From Paenibacillus profundus (lineage in GTDB: Bacteria > Bacillota > Bacilli > Paenibacillales > Paenibacillaceae), in assembly GCF_021369635.1 (NCBI RefSeq), contig NZ_JAJNBZ010000020.1, positions 58,967-122,966 on the forward strand: 64,000 nucleotides of DNA, in the 5' to 3' direction. Both the position numbers and the translations under genes were made by a program. Positions 44,307 through 53,030 of the stretch are shown here, one piece after another (position 1 is the stretch's first letter; each line of letters opens with the position of its first letter). The notes beneath the pieces are model-generated. The model was given only the letters and a program-made list of their open reading frames with translations. It was not told the origin of the DNA and did no database searches.

Positions 44307-45092
44307 ATGATGCCAACCGGACATTCCGATTCAACACTACAAGCCCATGCGAATCAGCTGGCAGACTGGCTAAGCCGCAGCCGTTCCGTCGTCTTCTTCG
44401 GCGGCGCCGGCACTTCGACGGAGAGCGGAATTCCCGACTTTCGCTCCAGTGACGGTATTTTTGCGGATGATGAGACATTCCGCCACCCGCCGGAGGTCAT
44501 ATTAAGCCGGTCCTTTTTTGAACACGATCCGGACACGTTTTATCGTTTTTATCGAGCGAAAATGATTCATTCAGCGGCCAAGCCAAATGCGGCCCACCGT
44601 GTTCTGGCTCAGCTGGAGCAAGACGGCATCGTCAAGGCCGTGGTCACGCAGAACATCGACGGCTTGCACCAAGCGGCAGGCAGCGAAGAGGTGTGGGAGC
44701 TGCATGGCTCCATCCATCGCAACGAATGTACGAGTTGCCGGGCGAAATACGGACTGTACAGCGTGCTGCATAGCGAGAGCGCAATTCCGGCGTGCTCCGA
44801 GTGCGGCGGCATGCTGAAGCCGGACGTTGTGCTGTACGAAGAGCAGCTGCATGATGACGTAATCGCGCATGCCGTCGCGCGAATTCGTGAAGCGGATTTG
44901 CTCATCGTGGGCGGGACTTCGCTCACGGTGCAGCCGGCCGCCAGCTTTATCAGGCTGGCGGCCAAGGCGAAGCTCATCTTGATGAACCGGTCGGCAACGA
45001 GCGTGGACGCATATGCGGATGCAGTCTATCGCGAACCGATGGGTGCGCTGTTCGATGCAGCTTATAAGCAGCTACGAGGAAAAGGGGAATAA
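44307..45092 (+). CDS. NAD-dependent protein deacetylase, Sir2 family
   Basis: A 261-residue sirtuin. NAD motifs GAGTSTESGIPDFRS (about 33-47) and TQNIDGLHQAAG, the catalytic His in WELHGSIH, and a zinc ribbon with CTSC and CSEC Cys pairs are intact. The GGTSLTVQPAASF cofactor loop follows. It removes acyl groups from protein Lys, releasing nicotinamide. GGGAGG lies before the start. Four bases separate its stop from the kinase start, so the two are cotranslated. I cannot tell whether it is a deacetylase or a desuccinylase: no clear Tyr/Arg pair is visible. Confidence 0.92.
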   Translation: MMPTGHSDSTLQAHANQLADWLSRSRSVVFFGGAGTSTESGIPDFRSSDGIFADDETFRHPPEVILSRSFFEHDPDTFYRFYRAKMIHSAAKPNAAHRVLAQLEQDGIVKAVVTQNIDGLHQAAGSEEVWELHGSIHRNECTSCRAKYGLYSVLHSESAIPACSECGGMLKPDVVLYEEQLHDDVIAHAVARIREADLLIVGGTSLTVQPAASFIRLAAKAKLILMNRSATSVDAYADAVYREPMGALFDAAYKQLRGKGE

Positions 45093-45096
45093 GAGC

Positions 45097-46584
45097 ATGC
45101 GGATGATGGGGATTGACTTGGGTACGACGAATCGCAAAGTCGGCCTGTTTGACGAGACCGGAGAGCTGATTGGTCAAGTGAGCCGTCCGACGGAAACGGT
45201 TGATTCGAATGAAGGCTTTGTCACATATGATCCGGAAGCGCTGTGGAATGACGTGGCCACGATGATTCGGGAGCTGATGGCAGCTTACGGGACAGAGCCT
45301 GTCGCCTATATCGGCATTACAAGCATGGCGGAGAGCGGATTGCTCGTGAATCGCAGCACCGGAGCCGTGCAATCTCCGTTTCTGCCTTGGTTCGAGACAT
45401 GCTCGGCCCCGCAGGCCGAGCGGATTCGCCGTGAAGGGACACCGCTAGAACTGTTCCAACGGACAGGGCTGCATTTATCCTTCAAGCATGGCTTAGCCAA
45501 GCTGCTCTGGCTGAAGGAACGTGATCCGGACATGTTCGACGATGCCGTGTGGCTGTCCGTATCCGGTTATATTGCTTACCGCTTGACGGGCGTGATGGCG
45601 TGCGACCCGACCCTCGCGACGCGCACATATGCTTACAGCATCCCGAATCAGGCGTGGGATAAGGAGTGGATTCGCCACTTCGGCTTGAACGAGGACGTAT
45701 TTCCGGAAGTTCGTCCGAGCGGTGTTCCGCTTGGCTCCGTCACTGCGGCCACGGCTGCGGCGCTGCACCTGCCGGAAGGGGCGGCGGTAGCTATCGGCGG
45801 GCACGATCATGTATGTGCCGCACTGGCTGTCGGCGCCGTCGATCCCGGTGATGTGTATGTATCGATGGGGACGGCGGAGACGCTCGTCGGGACAATCGAG
45901 AAGAGGGCATTGGGCCAAGCTGAATTTGAAACGGGATTATCCTATGGCTTTCATGTCGTCCCAGGGTACCATTTCTGGATGGGAGGCAACGCTTCCTCCG
46001 GCGGTGCCGTGGAATGGATTCGACGGCAGTTGGCAGATGAGGCCTTATCCTACGAGCAGATTAAAGAACTGATGGTTGAGGTGAATGATGGGCCGGGCGA
46101 AGCGATGTTCTTCCCGTACTTATCGGGCAGCGGCGCGCCGTTCCCGAATTCACGCACACGGGCGGCATTGATCGGGCTTGCGCAATCCCATGGCAAGAAG
46201 GAATTGCTGCGCGCCGTCTTTGAAGGGACGGCCTATCAGCTTGAAATGATCCGGCAGAGCGCCGAACGGAACTCGGAGCATGCCATTCGCTTCATGCGGG
46301 CGGTTGGAGGCGGTACGAGACTGCCGGCATGGCTGCAGATGAAGGCGGACATTTCCAACATTACGCTCGTCGTGCCGCCGATTGAAGAAGCGACGATGCT
46401 GGGGGCGGCTTGTGCGGCCGCGCTTGGCGCTGGATATTACGGCAATGCCGAAGAGGTTCGGGTGGCGATGCAGAGCCGCGGTGTCGTGGAATATGCGCCG
46501 GATGCGGTGCGCCATGAGCGTTACCGTCAAGCATTCGAGGAGCGCTATGTTCCGATGGCAGCACATTTAAGAGGCTTATCATGA
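45097..46584 (+). CDS. FGGY family carbohydrate kinase, substrate unassigned
   Basis: A 495-residue sugar kinase of the gluconokinase/xylulokinase/glycerol kinase family. N-terminal ATPase-fold strands give GIDLGTTNRKVGLFDE; the sugar-site segment PFLPWFETCSAPQAERI and IGGHDHVCAALAVGAVDPGDVYVSMGTAE (phosphate binding) follow. The FGGY C-terminal signature is ELLRAVFEGTAYQLEMIRQSAE with VGGGTRLPAWLQMKADI. The start is an ATG four bases after the sirtuin stop, although the frame is open from 45013. It is probably regulated with the sirtuin. Aldonate or a ketose is the likely substrate. Confidence 0.85.
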   Translation: MRMMGIDLGTTNRKVGLFDETGELIGQVSRPTETVDSNEGFVTYDPEALWNDVATMIRELMAAYGTEPVAYIGITSMAESGLLVNRSTGAVQSPFLPWFETCSAPQAERIRREGTPLELFQRTGLHLSFKHGLAKLLWLKERDPDMFDDAVWLSVSGYIAYRLTGVMACDPTLATRTYAYSIPNQAWDKEWIRHFGLNEDVFPEVRPSGVPLGSVTAATAAALHLPEGAAVAIGGHDHVCAALAVGAVDPGDVYVSMGTAETLVGTIEKRALGQAEFETGLSYGFHVVPGYHFWMGGNASSGGAVEWIRRQLADEALSYEQIKELMVEVNDGPGEAMFFPYLSGSGAPFPNSRTRAALIGLAQSHGKKELLRAVFEGTAYQLEMIRQSAERNSEHAIRFMRAVGGGTRLPAWLQMKADISNITLVVPPIEEATMLGAACAAALGAGYYGNAEEVRVAMQSRGVVEYAPDAVRHERYRQAFEERYVPMAAHLRGLS

Positions 46585-46603
46585 CAGGTTCATAAGATCA
46601 ATA

Positions 46604-46639
46604 AAGCCGCCTGTGGCCGATTAGCGCTGCAGGCGGCTT
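46604..46639. terminator. Terminator after the FGGY kinase
   Basis: AAGCCGCCTG (46604-46613) pairs with CAGGCGGCTT (46630-46639). It lies between convergent genes and may serve both. Confidence 0.8.
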
Positions 46640-46790
46640 GTGCTTGTTCAGTTTTCTTTTTCAGCATGGACGACAGCTTCTCAACTCCGCGGCGCGATAA
46701 TTCGGATATCGCGGCGACTTGCTCACTCCTACGAATGAATTGTACAGGGTGTATAATAAGCATGACCAATATCCTCTAAAATGCCTGTTC

Positions 46791-47738
46791 CTATTTGTTG
46801 CGTTTGCCGGGTTGATTTAGTTCCAGTGTGCTGTTTCTGTATATGGTGGGCGACTGTCCATAGAAACGCCGGAATTGCCGTGAGAAATAAAGTGCGTCAG
46901 GTATGCCGACAGAGGCGGCGATTTGCTCTATGGTCAGATTCGGACGTTCTCGCAGCAGCTGCCTTCCTTTGTCGATGCGCAGCTTCAAGAGAAAGGTGAC
47001 TGGTGTCATCTCAGTGACGCGTTTAAAGATGCGAGACAAATAGGCACGGCTATAACCTAAGCTGTCCGCGATTTGCTCGATGGAAAGCGGATGTGCATAT
47101 TGCGTTGACATCATTTGAATCATTTGTCGCACCGTCTGTTGAATTTCGGATTCTGGTCTGAGACGAACATCGTCACCAACACTGCGCTGATGATCCGCAT
47201 AGTCCGCCATAATGAGATGGAGACAGCCGTGCGCGATTAAATCGGCAGACATGTCGCGCTGCTGATAAGCATGCCGAATGCGGTCCATCCATTGCGGAGC
47301 TTCACATTGCAAGCCTGCGCTGACGACCGGTCGCTGTGGCGTAAAGCCGGCAGCGCGCACGAGGGACGCGGCGCGTTCTCCCTTGAAGGCGATCCAGCGG
47401 TATTCCCATGGGGAACGGGCATCGGACGCGTAACTGACCAGTTCATTGGGCGCAATGAGAAAGGCGTCCCCGGGTCCGAGCGGATAGGACTTCGTCTCGG
47501 TTATAAATGTACCGTGACCATCCATAATATGATGCAGCAAAAAGTAGTCATACAGCTTGGGACCGAGTCTGTGGGACGGATGAGTCTGACTCTCGCCGGA
47601 GAACAGGACATGAATCCCTTCCCGTTCGATCAACATCGGATTGGAGGCTACGGAATAAGTTTCTTCCTTTTGCCATGCAGTCTGTGCCGGTTCATCGGCA
47701 GCATTCGGCCTGTTCAGGTCTTCTATGGAGTGTGTCAT
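46791..47738 (-). CDS. AraC family transcriptional regulator, probable galactose regulator
   Basis: A 315-residue regulator. The N-terminal cupin-type sugar-binding domain includes LGPKLYDYFLLHHIMDGHGTFITE and YPLGPGDAFLIAPNELVSY (about residues 60-105). The C-terminal double helix-turn-helix (about 205-300) includes SIEQIADSLGYSRAYLSRIFKRVTEMTP and IEQIAASVGIPDALYFSRQFRRFYGQSP. It is transcribed away from galK across a 335-base control region. The melibiose/galactose-responsive relatives (MsmR, RafR) are similar in build. The role is inferred from position. Confidence 0.85.
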   Translation of the reverse strand: MTHSIEDLNRPNAADEPAQTAWQKEETYSVASNPMLIEREGIHVLFSGESQTHPSHRLGPKLYDYFLLHHIMDGHGTFITETKSYPLGPGDAFLIAPNELVSYASDARSPWEYRWIAFKGERAASLVRAAGFTPQRPVVSAGLQCEAPQWMDRIRHAYQQRDMSADLIAHGCLHLIMADYADHQRSVGDDVRLRPESEIQQTVRQMIQMMSTQYAHPLSIEQIADSLGYSRAYLSRIFKRVTEMTPVTFLLKLRIDKGRQLLRERPNLTIEQIAASVGIPDALYFSRQFRRFYGQSPTIYRNSTLELNQPGKRNK

Positions 47739-47805
47739 GCTCTCCCCCTTACGCTAACCGTTCTATCGATGTCTATTGTATCATGGAATTGAACCGAGGT
47801 CACAT

Positions 47806-47835
47806 TTGTCTATATGATGTGCACATCGCTATATT
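47806..47835 (+). promoter_or_regulatory. Candidate galK promoter with palindrome in the spacer
   Basis: TTGTCT (47806-47811), 18 bases, TATATT (47830-47835). The spacer holds GATGTGCACATC (47816-47827), a perfect 12-base palindrome. A protein binding there would block RNA polymerase. The hexamers are only fair matches. Confidence 0.45.
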
Positions 47836-47918
47836 ACAGACTCCCACGTATTTCAGTATGATAAATGTATGAAGTGCAATTACGGAAACCTATCAGGTGC
47901 TCATGCAGTCTTGCCAGT

Positions 47919-48020
47919 GGATGCTTCCGAAGCGAGTTTGCTTGCGCAAACTTTTAACTGCGCTCCTCCTTCTTCGAGGGATGCTTCTGATGTAGTTTTC
48001 TTACGAAATCTTGTACTTCT
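47919..48020 (+). repeat. Imperfect tandem duplication upstream of galK
   Basis: Two units start with GGATGCTTC at 47919 and 47979. Unit 1 continues CGAAGCGAGTTTGCTTGCG, unit 2 TGATGTAGTTTTCTTACG, with a shared layout up to ACTGCG/ACTTCTCG. The period is 60 bases. It is part of the galK leader. Confidence 0.6.
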
Positions 48021-48023
48021 CGG

Positions 48024-48047
48024 TGCTGAAAAGCTGCCTTTTTGAAC
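48024..48047 (+). repeat. Dispersed palindromic element, copy before galK
   Basis: GTGCTGAAAAG and CTTTTTGAACAC form an imperfect inverted repeat. CTTTTTGAAC is identical to the right arm of the copy at 10608. The element is followed by ATTAGGAGGT, the galK ribosome site. Confidence 0.55.
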
Positions 48048-48073
48048 ACGAACTTATTAGGAGGTAAATTGTG

Positions 48074-49273
48074 ATGGAAGCAAACGCATTGCTCTCACGA
48101 TTCGAACAGGAATTTGGGACAAGTCAATTGCCGGTTCGTTTTTTCCATGCTCCAGGTCGGGTGAATCTGATTGGTGAACATATCGATTATAACGGAGGCT
48201 TCGTCCTTCCGGCTGCTTTGGAGTTCGGGACGACATTGCTGATTCGTCCGCGTGATGACGACATGATTCGCTTGGTCACGACCAATTTCGATTTTCAACG
48301 TAATGTAAATATAGCGGATATCAATCATGCGAAGAGCGGAGAGTGGACGGATTACCCGATCGGTGTCATGGTCGAGCTGGAAGAGTCCGGACGTGGCATG
48401 ACGAACGGGTATGACTTGCTGTTCCACGGGGAAATTCCGAACGGAGCAGGACTGTCATCGTCTGCTTCATTGGAGGTCGTGACCGCTTATGCCTTGTTGA
48501 TCCTGGAAAGGCATGGGATTGACCGTACGGATATCGCCGTATTGTCCCAACGGGCAGAGAATCGATTCGTTGGCGTCAATTGCGGTATTATGGACCAGTT
48601 CGCCGTAGCGAATGGCAAAGAAGGCCACGCCATTCTGCTCATGTGCGATACGCTGGAATTTACGCATGTGCCGTTCCGTACGGACGGTTATAAGTTGGTT
48701 ATTGGCAATACGAACAAGCGCCGTGGACTGGTCGATTCCAAGTATAACGAGCGCCGTTCACAGTGCGATCAAGCGGTTCAGGCGTTACAGAGCGTGTTCT
48801 CTGATCTTGAATTGCTGGCACAGCTTAGCGCAGAACAGTATCAAGCGAATAAGCAAGCGATTGTCGATGAGACCGTACGCAGACGGGCGGAACATGTCAT
48901 CGCGGAGAACGACCGTGTGCTGCAGTCGGTGGAGGCTCTCAAAGCGAACAAGCTGGAACGCTTCGGCGAGCTGATGATTGCTTCGCATGAATCGTTGCGC
49001 GACCTGTATGAGGTCAGCTGTGCCGAGCTTGACGTGATGGTGGAGGAGGCGCTGCAGGTGGAAGGGACGCTTGGCTCGCGCATGACAGGCGCCGGCTTCG
49101 GCGGCTGCACCGTATCCCTCGTGAGCGAAGCGGCGGTCGAACGCTTTATCGCACAGGTCGGTGAAGCATATGAGCAGCGTACCGGATTGAGAGCAGAGTT
49201 CTATGTATGCAACGTCGGTGACGGCGTACATGAGATAACAGAACAGATAGCTGCAATGAAGGGGGAGGCATAA
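48074..49273 (+). CDS. galK: Galactokinase
   Basis: GHMP kinase of 399 residues that phosphorylates galactose at C1. The galactose-binding signature PGRVNLIGEHIDYNGGFVLPAALE (about 27-50), the ATP loop GAGLSSSASLEV (about 124-135) and the C-terminal GSRMTGAGFGGCTVSLV are intact. It starts at an ATG following AGGAGGT (48059-48065); the GTG three bases earlier is in frame but less well spaced. It is the first gene of the four-gene Leloir operon. Confidence 0.96.
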   Translation: MEANALLSRFEQEFGTSQLPVRFFHAPGRVNLIGEHIDYNGGFVLPAALEFGTTLLIRPRDDDMIRLVTTNFDFQRNVNIADINHAKSGEWTDYPIGVMVELEESGRGMTNGYDLLFHGEIPNGAGLSSSASLEVVTAYALLILERHGIDRTDIAVLSQRAENRFVGVNCGIMDQFAVANGKEGHAILLMCDTLEFTHVPFRTDGYKLVIGNTNKRRGLVDSKYNERRSQCDQAVQALQSVFSDLELLAQLSAEQYQANKQAIVDETVRRRAEHVIAENDRVLQSVEALKANKLERFGELMIASHESLRDLYEVSCAELDVMVEEALQVEGTLGSRMTGAGFGGCTVSLVSEAAVERFIAQVGEAYEQRTGLRAEFYVCNVGDGVHEITEQIAAMKGEA

Positions 49274-49276
49274 TCG

Positions 49277-50263
49277 ATGGCTGTATTAGTAACAGGCGGT
49301 GCAGGCTATATCGGATCCCACACGGTAGCGGAATTGCTTGCGCGTGGGGAAGAGGTTGTTATTGTTGATTCATTAGAGACCGGGCATCGGACATCGGTGC
49401 TGGGTGGTGCGCTTCATGTCGGAGATATCCGTGACAAAGCCTTCTTGGAAGGCGTCTTCGGGCAGCATGACATCGATGCGGTCATACACTTTGCTGCTTA
49501 CTCTCTAGTAGGAGAAAGCATGCAGAACCCAGCCAAATATTATGACAATAATGTGCATGGCACACTCGTGCTGCTGCAAGTGATGCAGCAATTCGGCGTG
49601 AAGCGCATCGTCTTCTCTTCGACAGCAGCGACGTACGGCGAACCGGAGCGGACGCCGATTGAAGAGACGGCCAAGACGAACCCGACGAACGTATACGGCG
49701 AGACGAAGCTGACGATGGAGCGGATGATGCGTTGGTTCGACGAGACGCACAGCTTGAAGTACGTGGCGCTTAGATACTTTAATGCGGCGGGAGCGCACGA
49801 GAGCGGGCTTATCGGCGAAGACCACTGTCCAGAGACGCACCTGGTGCCGATCGTATTGCAGACCGCGCTTGGCAAGCGAGACGAAATTGCTGTCTTCGGC
49901 AACGATTACCCGACAGAGGACGGCACTTGCATACGGGATTACATTCACGTAAGCGATTTGGCGGATGCCCACTTGTTGGCAGTGGACTACTTGCGGCAGG
50001 ATGGTGAGAGCGACGTGTTCAATTTGGGTAGCGGCAATGGTTTCTCTGTCTTGGATGTCATTCACACGGCTGAACGCGTGACGGGACTGTCGATTCCGAC
50101 GGTCATTCGCGAGCGTCGTGCCGGTGACCCTGCCGTGCTCATCGCCTCCGCCGACAAAGCGAAGTCGATTTTGGGCTGGAAGCCGAAGCGGGAGAACATG
50201 GAGATTATTATTCAGAGCGCATGGCGCTGGCATCAAGCGCATCCGAACGGATACGTGGAATAG
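49277..50263 (+). CDS. galE: UDP-glucose 4-epimerase
   Basis: Short-chain dehydrogenase-fold enzyme of 328 residues interconverting UDP-galactose and UDP-glucose. It has VLVTGGAGYIGSHTVAEL for NAD binding, VIHFAAYSLVGESM, and FSSTAATYGEP followed by YGETKLTMERM (catalytic Tyr-x-x-x-Lys near 149). The C-terminal DGTCIRDYIHVSDLADAH is characteristic. Only three bases separate it from galK, and GGGGGAGG within the galK end serves as its ribosome site. Confidence 0.96.
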   Translation: MAVLVTGGAGYIGSHTVAELLARGEEVVIVDSLETGHRTSVLGGALHVGDIRDKAFLEGVFGQHDIDAVIHFAAYSLVGESMQNPAKYYDNNVHGTLVLLQVMQQFGVKRIVFSSTAATYGEPERTPIEETAKTNPTNVYGETKLTMERMMRWFDETHSLKYVALRYFNAAGAHESGLIGEDHCPETHLVPIVLQTALGKRDEIAVFGNDYPTEDGTCIRDYIHVSDLADAHLLAVDYLRQDGESDVFNLGSGNGFSVLDVIHTAERVTGLSIPTVIRERRAGDPAVLIASADKAKSILGWKPKRENMEIIIQSAWRWHQAHPNGYVE

Positions 50264-50277
50264 GGAGGGGAAGGACG

Positions 50278-51858
50278 ATGCAAGAGTCAGCCTTAACCGA
50301 GCGTGTTGCCTTGCAAATCGAAAGGTTGATTCGCTACGCGCTGCACAAAGATATGATTGCCACATCCGATCTGCCATATGTCCGCAATCAATTGCTCGAT
50401 CTGTTCCATATTGCCGAACCTTGCGCAGGATACGAAAGCGACACATGGAGCGATATTCCAGATGAGCCCCAAGCGATGCTTGAAGACCTGCTCGATTATG
50501 CTTATGGCATCGGGATCATACCGGACAATACGGCAACCCGGCGCGACTTGCTTGATGCGAAGATTATGGGACTGCTAATGCCGCGTCCATCGGAAACGAA
50601 TGCGCGCTTTGAGCAGCTGCGTGTGGAGAGCGGAATTGAGCGGGCGACCGATGACTTTTACGAGTTAAGCAGGAACTGCAATTACATTCGGGTGGACCGC
50701 GTCCGGAAAAATGAATACTGGCTTCATCACAGCGAATTCGGCGCTATGGAAATGACAATCAATCTGTCTAAGCCGGAGAAAAGTCCGCAGGAGATCGCGC
50801 AGGCAGGGCAGGCGTCCGTATCGGACTATCCGAAGTGTCTGCTCTGCTCCGATAATGTCGGATATGCGGGCCGGCTCAATCATCCGGCTCGTCAAAATTT
50901 GCGCGTCATACCGCTGCAATTGAATGAGGAACCGTGGTTCTTCCAATACTCGCCGTATGTATATTACAACGAGCACAGCATCATATTCCGCAAGGAACAT
51001 GTTCCGATGACGTTGACTCGCAGCACCTTCAGCCGTCTGCTGGCGTTCACGGAGCAATTTCCGCATTACTTCATCGGATCGAATGCGGACCTGCCGATTG
51101 TAGGCGGCTCCATTCTGAGTCACGACCACTTTCAGGCGGGCAGACACACGTTTCCGATTGAGAGAGCGCCGATGGACGCGGAATTTACGCATTCTGCCTA
51201 TCCGGGGGTGACGGCGGGCATCGTGCAGTGGCCGATGTCGGTGTTGCGTCTGCGATCCGATAATAAGGAGATGCTGCTGCAGTGTGCAGATGAGGTGTAC
51301 GAGCAGTGGAAGTGCTACAGCGATCCTAGTGTAGAGCTGCTTGCTTCGACATCCGGATCTGACGGGGAAGTAAGGCATAATACGGTGACGCCGATCGTGC
51401 GGCGCCGCGGGGCGCAGTATGAGATGGATCTCGTGCTGCGGAACAACCGTACCAACGAGCAGCATCCGGAAGGCATCTTCCATCCGCACCGCCACCTCCA
51501 CCACATCAAGAAAGAAAATATCGGTCTGATCGAAGTGATGGGGCTGGCAATACTCCCGGGCCGTCTGAAGCAGGAAACCGAACGAATGGCATCTGTGCTG
51601 ACAGGTCAGGATGATTGGCAGACGCTGCGGCTCCAATTGGATGAGAAGGACGCTCTATATCCGCACGCCGCTTGGATTGAGGCGATGCTGGAGAATGCGG
51701 GCACGACGAATTCACAAGCAGAAGCGATAGACATCATCCGCAATGAAATTGGAACGAAATTCGTTGAAATTTTGGGGACTGCAGGTGTGTTCAAGCAGGA
51801 CGGGCAAGGGCAGGAAGCGTTCCAGCGTTTTGTATCCAGAGCTGGATTTCAGAGTTGA
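50278..51858 (+). CDS. galT: Galactose-1-phosphate uridylyltransferase, class II (Firmicute type)
   Basis: A 526-residue GalT of the long Firmicute class, not the 340-residue HIT-type of E. coli. Features are VRKNEYWLHHSEFGAMEMTINLSKPEK, KCLLCSDNVGYAGRLNHPARQNLR and GGSILSHDHFQAGRH, with the nucleophile-region His near 290. The substrate loops continue to HRHLHHIKKENIGLIEVMGLAILPGRL. GGGAGGGG lies before the ATG at 50278 although the frame is open from 50221. It is the third gene of the operon. Confidence 0.95.
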   Translation: MQESALTERVALQIERLIRYALHKDMIATSDLPYVRNQLLDLFHIAEPCAGYESDTWSDIPDEPQAMLEDLLDYAYGIGIIPDNTATRRDLLDAKIMGLLMPRPSETNARFEQLRVESGIERATDDFYELSRNCNYIRVDRVRKNEYWLHHSEFGAMEMTINLSKPEKSPQEIAQAGQASVSDYPKCLLCSDNVGYAGRLNHPARQNLRVIPLQLNEEPWFFQYSPYVYYNEHSIIFRKEHVPMTLTRSTFSRLLAFTEQFPHYFIGSNADLPIVGGSILSHDHFQAGRHTFPIERAPMDAEFTHSAYPGVTAGIVQWPMSVLRLRSDNKEMLLQCADEVYEQWKCYSDPSVELLASTSGSDGEVRHNTVTPIVRRRGAQYEMDLVLRNNRTNEQHPEGIFHPHRHLHHIKKENIGLIEVMGLAILPGRLKQETERMASVLTGQDDWQTLRLQLDEKDALYPHAAWIEAMLENAGTTNSQAEAIDIIRNEIGTKFVEILGTAGVFKQDGQGQEAFQRFVSRAGFQS

Positions 51859-51878
51859 ATTATTGGGAGGCGAAATGA

Positions 51879-52784
51879 TTGAATCACATAAGTGTCAATA
51901 AGATACAGCATGAACGTTTTGGAGAAAGTCTGAAGCTGGAGAACGGAACTTATTGTATGATTGTGCCGCTTACCTACGGCATTCGAATTATGCATCTAAG
52001 CTTAGCGGATGGTGAAAATGTCTTTTTTGAGGATATCGAAGGCAGCGTCCGTCAGGAGGGACCTGAATTTCATGCAATGGGCAGCGATGGATGGCTGCTG
52101 CGCGGCGGGCACCGTCTCTGGGCAAGCCCGGAAGCATATCCACGCACCTATGCGCCAGACGATAAGCCTATTGAGTATGTATTGACCGAATCGGGAGTCA
52201 AATTCATCTCACCGATCGAGCCGTGGACCCATATCAGCAAAGAAATTGAACTTCTTCTATCTGATGAAGAGATTACAATTCGCCACGTCATCACGAACAA
52301 AGGGCCATGGCCAATCGAGCTTGCGCCTTGGGCGATATCGGTCATGGCGCCGGGAGGCATTGCGGTCGCTCCACAGACGAAACGTGAAACCGGCTTCTTG
52401 CCGAACCGTTCGATCTCGTTGTGGCCGTATGCGAAGATGAACGACGAGCGCGTCACTTGGGGCGAGGAGTTGATAACGGTTCGTCAATCCTCCGAATTCC
52501 AACAGGCTTTTAAATTCGGGATGCACAATGAGGAAGGCTGGGCGGCGTATATCCGAAGCGGCGTTGCGTTTGAAAAGCGTTACGAGCCGCAGCAGGACGT
52601 CCATTACCCGGATTTCGGCAGCTCGTTCGAGCTATATACGAACGCTCACATGCTGGAGCTGGAAACATTGGGGCCGTTGGTCACGATCCAGCCGGAACAG
52701 ACGGCGAGCCATACAGAATATTGGCGTCTCACCGCATGCCAAGATGCAGACGACTATATACGCCTCAGATCGGCAGCCCAATAA
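51879..52784 (+). CDS. Galactose mutarotase-like protein (DUF4380-type)
   Basis: A 301-residue protein starting at a TTG (GGGAGGCG is the ribosome site). MIVPLTYGIRIMHLSLADGENVFFED and WLLRGGHRLWASPEAYPRTYAPDD fit the galactose-mutarotase superfold, most like DUF4380 rather than classical GalM. Its place as the last gene of the gal operon suggests anomer conversion of galactose or an oligosaccharide. I see no obvious catalytic His/Glu pair of the E. coli GalM type, so the activity is inference. Confidence 0.75.
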   Translation: MNHISVNKIQHERFGESLKLENGTYCMIVPLTYGIRIMHLSLADGENVFFEDIEGSVRQEGPEFHAMGSDGWLLRGGHRLWASPEAYPRTYAPDDKPIEYVLTESGVKFISPIEPWTHISKEIELLLSDEEITIRHVITNKGPWPIELAPWAISVMAPGGIAVAPQTKRETGFLPNRSISLWPYAKMNDERVTWGEELITVRQSSEFQQAFKFGMHNEEGWAAYIRSGVAFEKRYEPQQDVHYPDFGSSFELYTNAHMLELETLGPLVTIQPEQTASHTEYWRLTACQDADDYIRLRSAAQ

Positions 52785-52801
52785 GCTTGCAATATTGCAG
52801 C

Positions 52802-52875
52802 ACCCTCTCCATCCGGATAACGTTGAATCGGCTTTAATGCGAAGAAAATACCGGGAGGAGAGGGTATGTTTTTAC
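52802..52875 (+). terminator. Probable terminator of the gal operon
   Basis: ACCCTCTCCATCCGG (52802-52816) pairs imperfectly with CCGGGAGGAG and AGAGGGT (52851-52867), followed by ATGTTTTT. The loop is long. Confidence 0.5.
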
Positions 52876-52907
52876 CACTGAGATATGTTTAAGTTCTCTT
52901 CGGAAGG

Positions 52908-52931
52908 CCTCGATAGAGATTTTCTCATTCA
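52908..52931 (+). repeat. Dispersed leader element, copy 2
   Basis: GGCCTCGA-T-AGAG-A-TTTTCTCATT matches the copy at 44221-44244 at 22 of 24 positions. It lies 100 bases before the lipoprotein start at 53031. Confidence 0.6.
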
Positions 52932-53030
52932 ATTGCCGGAATTGATACGAAAGGGTCTTTACAAGCGGATGGAAGGACGGTCATAATGAATCCGTGGGAA
53001 TCATTGCTCACCAATGAAGGGAGAGATATT

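Larger units (their letters stand above)
47739..48073. other. Control region between araC-type gene and galK
   Basis: The 335-base gap contains no gene. It holds the candidate galK promoter (47806-47835) with a 12-base palindrome in its spacer, a 60-base-period imperfect tandem duplication (47919-48020) and one copy of the dispersed palindrome element (48024-48047). The predicted galK leader would be about 230 bases. Confidence 0.5.
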
